Shown here: positions 59,000 through 64,000 of the stretch, piece after piece
How the letters are laid out: every line of letters begins with the position of its first letter
Position numbering within the stretch: the first letter of the stretch is position 1
Source of the DNA: 1-14-2-50-31-20 sp964617555
GTDB taxonomy: Bacteria > Bacteroidota > Ignavibacteria > Ignavibacteriales > Melioribacteraceae
Length of the DNA: 64,000 nt
Direction: 5' to 3'
NCBI GenBank assembly: GCA_964617555.1
Contig: CAZTYP010000102.1
Span: 1 to 64,000 of the forward strand
Notes under the pieces: generated by a model
The model's input: the letters and a program-made list of their open reading frames with translations, nothing else
Database searches by the model: none
What the model was told of the DNA's origin: nothing
Position numbers and translations under genes: made by a program

Positions 59000-61567
59000 A
59001 TGAGTGTGAATAAAAATTTTGTAAAATTATTTTCTTTGTTGTTTTTTATACAATCATATCTGTTTGCAAACATACGTATAGAGCCGTTACCGAAAGGTGT
59101 TTCGGTTTTTTGTTTAGATAACGGTTTGGAAGTTTTGCTTATAGAAAATCCGGCTTTACCTATGATTGGGGTAAATACTGTTGTAAAAGTAGGTTCGGCA
59201 TACGAAACCTTTTCCACAAGCGGAATGAGCCACATGCTTGAACATCTGCTTTTTAACGGAACTTCAACAATGACACAACGTGAACTATATGATGCGGTTG
59301 ATAAAATAGGAGGTTACAATAATGCCAACACTTCCGAATATTATACAAATTTTATGATGGTAACTCCTGCAGATAAAATTAAAGAGGGAATGAAAATACA
59401 AGCCGCAATGCTTTTTGATTCTGTTTTGCCCAATGAAAAATTTGAAAAGGAAAAGGGAATTGTTCTTGAAGAAATTGCCAAATCTCTTGCCAATGGTAAC
59501 GAACAACTTTATCGTAACGAAATAGATGTTCTTTATAAAGGGCACGCTCTTTCATTACCAACATTAGGTACCTACGAAACAATAAGAAATATGAACAGAG
59601 ATTATGTTTATAATTTTTATAAAAATTATTACGTTCCTAACAATATGCTTATGAGTGTAATAGGCAAATTTAACACCAACGAAATGATTGCTTTAATAAA
59701 AGAAATATATGGAAAAAAAGCCCCCGGTATTGTAAGGAAAACAAATCGTTCGGAATGGGCAACGGGATTCCAAGCTCCGATGATTAGCAAAATTAACAAT
59801 GTAAATAATCGCTATTATAAAGGAGATAAAACTCATTTGCAATTATATTACGGTGTTAATAATCATTCTGCCGCATTTTTTGATTTGTTGGCAATATCAT
59901 TGAAAAAAATAAAAAGCGATTTCGAAAAAACTTTACAAAAAAAATTCCCGAATGAAATTGTTTCGGTCGATTTTTCAACTTTAAATAATCCGGTGAAAAG
60001 CTACATCGGAATTGATTTAACATTAAACGATGAAACAAGCATTAATACCATTGCTCAATACAGCAATAAGCAAATAAAAAAATATGATTTATCATTATCC
60101 TCTAAAACAATTGAAAGCGAAGCAATAAAATCTGAAACAGCTTTTTTAAAACAGATAGAAAAACCACACATGTTTGGTATTTACAATGCGGATAAGATAG
60201 CAAAAGAAGGATTTGAAGCCATATTAAATTCTTTTAGCGGCAATGAGATATTAGCCGCCGGAAAGATTTTAAAGACTTTTAAAATTACAAACTCACCGCA
60301 AATTATTATTCAGCACCCTTTTGTAGATAATAACGGTATCCAAGTAAAAATAAAAACCAAACTTTTTAAAAACGATAAAAAAAGTGCTGCGGTAATTGCA
60401 AAACAAAATTCGGCAAGCAACTTACTTGCAGTTCATTATCTTTTCAAATACAAAGCCGAACACGAAAGAAAATACGGAAACGATATTGCAAAAAAATGGC
60501 ACAAAGCATTCGGGAACAGAATGCAAACCCCGGGAAAAAAGAAAGAATACAGCAAATACGGATTAACTTTTGTTGTAAATGATAATCCGTTTATTCCGAT
60601 GGATAATATCTATTTAAGTCCTACATTTGGGTATATTCGCGTTGAGGGCTTGGCTTCGGATATTAAAGGAGCAATCGAATTTTTAAATAAAGAAATAATG
60701 AATTTTCTCCCGACCAAGGAAGAATTTAATAATGTTAATAAAGAAGGAATGCCTTTTATGGCGGGCAGAAAAAACAAGGCGAAAGAAAAGTTTGACAGAG
60801 CTTATGAAACTCTTATTCTTCAACCGGTTATAGATACGCGAAATATTAAAATTTTGGATTATAATGCTTTCTTACAATTCGGGAAAGAATATTTTACTCC
60901 GAACAATATTATTGTTTCTGTTGTTTCAAAAGAGAATCCCGATACAATTAATAGTTATTTTTCAGAATTTAATTCCACTACGGAAAACCCTTTTACCGGA
61001 CTTGCAAAAGAGCGGGGTTTTAAAAAATGGAACGAGCCCAAAACCATCGAAGAAAATGGAGGCGGAGAACAATCATATACTTTCTTTGGTTTTGTTAAAA
61101 ACTATGAGAATAAAGACAAAGCGGCATTAACAATTCTTTCGTTAATGTTACGAGATGATATTATTTTTAATATCCGTGAAAAACAAGGATTAGCATATAG
61201 AATGTTATGCGGAATAAAAATGGTGGGCAATAAAGCTCTATTCTATGTTGAAGTACCGACACAACCGCAAAATGTTGAAAAACTTGTCCCTCAATTCCCG
61301 AAATTATTTACTCCGGAATTTGCAAACAAAATAACCGAAGAAGAGTTAACAAAAACAATTAATATGTATCTCGGTAAAATGATGTTCAGAAGACTGTCGA
61401 GTATTAACCAGGCATATTACCTTGCCCATTCGTTATATTACGACGGAAATATAAAGAGCGACGAGGAAAATTTGCATGCATTAAAAAAGGTAAAGTTATC
61501 GGATGTTCAAAAAACAGCAAGAAAATATTTAATTATTAAAAATCCTGTTCAAATAATAATTCATTAA
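59000..61567 (+). CDS. M16 family zinc metallopeptidase (pitrilysin/insulinase-like)
   Basis: 855 residues with a signal peptide (1-23). Inverted zinc motif H78-M-L-E81-H82 in SGMSHMLEHLLFNGT, with supporting VVKVGSAYET and GGYNNANTSEYYTNFMMVTP; an M16 C-domain follows (NFYKNYYVPNNMLMSVIGKF). The second half repeats the fold without the zinc motif (FLQFGKEYFTPNNIIVSVV, REKQGLAYRMLCGIK), as usual for full-length M16 enzymes. Clamshell protease degrading peptides, presumably periplasmic. GGGAG precedes the ATG. The next gene is another peptidase 60 nt downstream with a hairpin in between. Confidence 0.92.
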   Translation: MSVNKNFVKLFSLLFFIQSYLFANIRIEPLPKGVSVFCLDNGLEVLLIENPALPMIGVNTVVKVGSAYETFSTSGMSHMLEHLLFNGTSTMTQRELYDAVDKIGGYNNANTSEYYTNFMMVTPADKIKEGMKIQAAMLFDSVLPNEKFEKEKGIVLEEIAKSLANGNEQLYRNEIDVLYKGHALSLPTLGTYETIRNMNRDYVYNFYKNYYVPNNMLMSVIGKFNTNEMIALIKEIYGKKAPGIVRKTNRSEWATGFQAPMISKINNVNNRYYKGDKTHLQLYYGVNNHSAAFFDLLAISLKKIKSDFEKTLQKKFPNEIVSVDFSTLNNPVKSYIGIDLTLNDETSINTIAQYSNKQIKKYDLSLSSKTIESEAIKSETAFLKQIEKPHMFGIYNADKIAKEGFEAILNSFSGNEILAAGKILKTFKITNSPQIIIQHPFVDNNGIQVKIKTKLFKNDKKSAAVIAKQNSASNLLAVHYLFKYKAEHERKYGNDIAKKWHKAFGNRMQTPGKKKEYSKYGLTFVVNDNPFIPMDNIYLSPTFGYIRVEGLASDIKGAIEFLNKEIMNFLPTKEEFNNVNKEGMPFMAGRKNKAKEKFDRAYETLILQPVIDTRNIKILDYNAFLQFGKEYFTPNNIIVSVVSKENPDTINSYFSEFNSTTENPFTGLAKERGFKKWNEPKTIEENGGGEQSYTFFGFVKNYENKDKAALTILSLMLRDDIIFNIREKQGLAYRMLCGIKMVGNKALFYVEVPTQPQNVEKLVPQFPKLFTPEFANKITEEELTKTINMYLGKMMFRRLSSINQAYYLAHSLYYDGNIKSDEENLHALKKVKLSDVQKTARKYLIIKNPVQIIIH

Positions 61568-61573
61568 TTCTAA

Positions 61574-61611
61574 AAAACGGATAACAAAATATTTCGGTTT
61601 TAATCCGTTTT
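61574..61611 (+). terminator. Intergenic hairpin with T-rich tail after M16 gene
   Basis: AAAACGGAT (61574-61582), a 20-nt loop, ATCCGTTTT (61603-61611), then TATTTT. Nine perfect pairs followed by T-rich sequence resemble an intrinsic terminator, although the large loop makes it weak. The AAGGAG ribosome-binding site of the next gene starts a few bases downstream, so read-through is likely. Confidence 0.5.
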
Positions 61612-61627
61612 ATTTTAAGGAGAAAAA

Positions 61628-64000
61628 ATGGTAAAAAAAATTCTAATTATATTTTTTATTGCATTATCATTAAGTGCGCAACAGAATTTAATTCATCACG
61701 AAATAACAGCTACGGCAGAACCTGAAAACTCTTTTATTTCGGTTGTTGATGAAATAACCATTCCCGCAAATATGTTAGAAGATTCAGTTGTTTTTAAATT
61801 ACATAGCGGCTTAAAAATCACAAACAATCCCCTAATAATAAATACCGGAAAGAGTGTTGATGCCGAAGATATCGGAATGGATAAAGATAATAATGGGGGG
61901 GAAAACAAATTAATATTAAATCTTTACAAATTGAACATTCCGAAAAACCACAAAGGCGATTTTAAATTTACCATTAAATACGGCGGCAAAATAGATTCTC
62001 CCGTTAAACAAAGCACCGAAAATTATGCAAGAGGATTTAGTGAATCTCCGGGTATTATTTGGAAAGAAGGAATTTATCTTGCCGGCTCTACCTTTTGGGT
62101 CCCATATTTCAACGATAGTCTTATAACATTTAATCTTACAACAACAGTTCCCGAAAATTGGAAGACGGTTTCCGTTGGCAAACGAACCACAGATAAAACA
62201 GAAATGGGAAAACATATTGAAAGATGGGAATCTTCCACACCGCAGGAAGAGGTCTTTTTAATTGCAGCGGCATTTAATGAATATTCCTATTCGATGGGGA
62301 ATATTAAAGCAATGGCATTTTTACGTACACCGGACGAAGCATTGGCAAACAAATATCTTGAAACCACCGCTCAATATATGGAGATGTATCGTAACTTAAT
62401 AGGTCCGTATCCTTATACAAAATTTGCGTTGGTAGAAAATTTTTGGGAAACCGGTTACGGTATGCCTTCGTTTACTTTGCTCGGAGAAAAAATAATTCGC
62501 TTTCCGTTTATTCTTCATTCCTCTTATCCGCACGAACTTTTACATAATTGGTGGGGAAATTCGGTTTATGTGGATTTTAATAAGGGAAACTGGTGTGAAG
62601 GAATAACCGTTTATATGGCAGACCATCTGATTAAAGAGCAAAGAAAACAAGCTGTTGAATATAGACGTGCAACATTACAAAAATTTACAAACTATGTTAC
62701 ACCCGCAAACGATTTTCCTTTAAGTAAATTTCTTTCACGATACGATGCTCCTAGCGAAGCAATAGGTTATGGCAAAAGCATGATGATGTTTCATATGCTT
62801 AGAAGAAAAGTCGGCGATGAACTTTTTATAAAAGGATTTCAAAAGTTTTATCGTGATAATAAATTTAAACGGGCTTCGTTTGATGATATTAGAATAGCTT
62901 TTGAAGAAGTAACGGGAGAAAAGTTAAAATGGTTTTTTGACCAATGGGTAAAACGAACCGGTGCTCCGCAAATAGCTTTGGAGAAAATTAAAATCAGAAA
63001 TATACGGGATTTTACAAATGTTTCTTTTACAATAAAACAAATTCAATCGGATAGCCTTTTTTATATTGATCTTCCTGTAACTTTTGTTACGGAAAAGGGA
63101 ACGGTTACCAAAATTTTTGAAATGAACAGTAAAGAAGAACGTTTCAATTTTTCCACTCCATATGAACCGTCCGAAATATTGATTGACCCGCAATTTGACG
63201 TTCTCAGAAAATTGGACCCTAAAGAAACACCCCCAACAATTACCGAGTTATTCGGGGCTAAAAAAACTCTTATTCTGTTGCCGGAAAAAGAAGAAAACAA
63301 ATACAATGAATTTGTTTCCGATTGGATAAAAGGCAAAGAAGAAAAATATATTATTAAAAAGGATAACGAAATTGAAAAATTACCTCAAGATAAATCTGTA
63401 TTAATTCTTGGGATAGAAAACAAATTTACTAAGACAATTAATTCGGAATTGAAGAAATACAATTCGGTAATTCAATACAATAAAGTTGTTTTAGGAAAGC
63501 GAGAAACAGTAATCGATAGTACGGAGGTTTTTATTATAACCGAGCATCCTCTTAACACCAATAAGGTAATTGCGTTTTTGTCTGTTGGAAATAATAATGC
63601 CATACACGGCCTTATCAGAAAACTTACGCATTACGGCAAATATAGTTATCTCGTTTTTACCGGTAATGAACCTGTAAATATTATCAAAGGGCAGTGGGAT
63701 GTTGTAAATTCTCCGCTTGTAAAGGTTTTGAATGGTAATTCAAAAACAAAGGCTGTTTTTGAAAAAAGAGTTCCTCTTGCTACATTAGCCCCGGCGTTTT
63801 CTTCCGAACGAATGATGGAAACAATTAAATTTCTTGCTTCCGACAAATTAAAAGGCCGCGGTATTGATATGCCGGAAATTAACGATGCGGCGGAATATAT
63901 TAAAAATAAGTTTGAGGAATGCGGACTGTTGCCCGGAGCAGATAACGGCACATATTATCAAACATGGGTGCAAAATGTTTTAAATAAAAAAAATTTGAAA
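61628..64000 (+). CDS. M1-like metallopeptidase fused to an M28-like domain (open at window end)
   Basis: Open frame from ATG 61628 (AAGGAG upstream) to the window end, 791 residues so far, so the C-terminus is missing. Signal peptide 1-18; M1-type N-terminal beta domain about 20-215; catalytic domain with zinc site H302-E-L-L-H306 and probable third ligand E324 in GNWCEGI, one residue closer than in standard M1 enzymes. A linker alpha/beta region (about 545-700) is followed by MMETIKFLASDKLKGRGIDMPEINDAAEYI..F, the usual start of M28 aminopeptidases. The M28 zinc residues would lie beyond the edge. Likely an exported peptidase working with the M16 neighbour. Confidence 0.82.
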   Translation, partial: MVKKILIIFFIALSLSAQQNLIHHEITATAEPENSFISVVDEITIPANMLEDSVVFKLHSGLKITNNPLIINTGKSVDAEDIGMDKDNNGGENKLILNLYKLNIPKNHKGDFKFTIKYGGKIDSPVKQSTENYARGFSESPGIIWKEGIYLAGSTFWVPYFNDSLITFNLTTTVPENWKTVSVGKRTTDKTEMGKHIERWESSTPQEEVFLIAAAFNEYSYSMGNIKAMAFLRTPDEALANKYLETTAQYMEMYRNLIGPYPYTKFALVENFWETGYGMPSFTLLGEKIIRFPFILHSSYPHELLHNWWGNSVYVDFNKGNWCEGITVYMADHLIKEQRKQAVEYRRATLQKFTNYVTPANDFPLSKFLSRYDAPSEAIGYGKSMMMFHMLRRKVGDELFIKGFQKFYRDNKFKRASFDDIRIAFEEVTGEKLKWFFDQWVKRTGAPQIALEKIKIRNIRDFTNVSFTIKQIQSDSLFYIDLPVTFVTEKGTVTKIFEMNSKEERFNFSTPYEPSEILIDPQFDVLRKLDPKETPPTITELFGAKKTLILLPEKEENKYNEFVSDWIKGKEEKYIIKKDNEIEKLPQDKSVLILGIENKFTKTINSELKKYNSVIQYNKVVLGKRETVIDSTEVFIITEHPLNTNKVIAFLSVGNNNAIHGLIRKLTHYGKYSYLVFTGNEPVNIIKGQWDVVNSPLVKVLNGNSKTKAVFEKRVPLATLAPAFSSERMMETIKFLASDKLKGRGIDMPEINDAAEYIKNKFEECGLLPGADNGTYYQTWVQNVLNKKNLK

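Noticed and set aside
1..64000. tRNA/rRNA genes, CRISPR arrays, transposons or prophage
   Set aside because: I saw no cloverleaf with CCA-end consensus, no regularly spaced repeats, no transposase or integrase motifs and no phage proteins. A tRNAscan/Infernal run would confirm.

Overview
The window looks like a chromosomal segment of a low-GC member of the Bacteroidota/Ignavibacteriota lineage, with Ignavibacteria-like bacteria as the best guess. Nine proteins end in the roughly 75-90 residue type IX secretion (T9SS) sorting domain with the NYPNPFNPxT signature (one copy reads NTPNPFNP) and a terminal ...K-LLK-type strand, which is typical of Ignavibacteria, Calditrichota and relatives. A PorV/PorQ-like outer-membrane protein and a bacterial GGGP synthase fit the same group. 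I see no tRNA, rRNA, CRISPR array, transposase or phage gene.

Region 1 (1-25,260, all + strand, gaps of 0 to about 55 nt) is a dedicated sulfated-polysaccharide degradation island. It holds seven sulfatases (one cut by the window edge), a GH5-like protein, an AGE-fold protein, a LamG protein, a GH10, a DUF4380-like lipoprotein, a GH51/GH39-like clan-A hydrolase, an unassigned TIM-barrel protein, a GH3 and a GH29 alpha-L-fucosidase. Six of these carry T9SS sorting domains and should act at the cell surface. The others have Sec or lipoprotein signals. No SusC/SusD pair, transporter or sulfatase-maturing enzyme is present in the window. GH29 plus many sulfatases plus GH10/GH3 suggests a sulfated fucose- and perhaps xylose-containing glycan, but the substrate is inference.

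Region 2 (25,265-31,383): a membrane-anchored winged-helix regulator points tail-to-tail at the island. Next to it is a 1,460-residue surface protein with a probable internal Cys-Gln thioester domain, SdrD-B-like repeats, a choice-of-anchor-A region, a propeller and a T9SS domain. A large compound hairpin terminator lies between them.

Region 3 (31,384-64,000) is mostly core genome: SpoIID-like, BatA/vWA, HflX, GGGP synthase, Tex, fructosamine kinase, DUF2279, NUDIX, a GATase-like protein usually mislabelled asparagine synthetase B, a T9SS M23 peptidase, a T9SS M1 aminopeptidase, an alpha/beta hydrolase, Aat, EamA transporter, TPM-domain protein, GpmI, the PorV/PorQ-like protein, an ECF sigma/anti-sigma/TonB-C-lipoprotein set, MltF, an M16 protease and an M1-M28 peptidase fusion open at the right edge. 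Between 49,694 and 49,962 lies an unexplained element: a CRP/FNR-type palindrome, further inverted repeats and a 40-codon one-helix membrane ORF.

The least explained signals are (a) the thioester adhesin-like T9SS protein, (b) two hairpins, at 26.6 kb and 49.8 kb, that share a TGGCTGGG loop, (c) the structured leader plus 40-residue membrane ORF, and (d) surface-exported versions of normally intracellular folds (AGE) in the sulfatase island.
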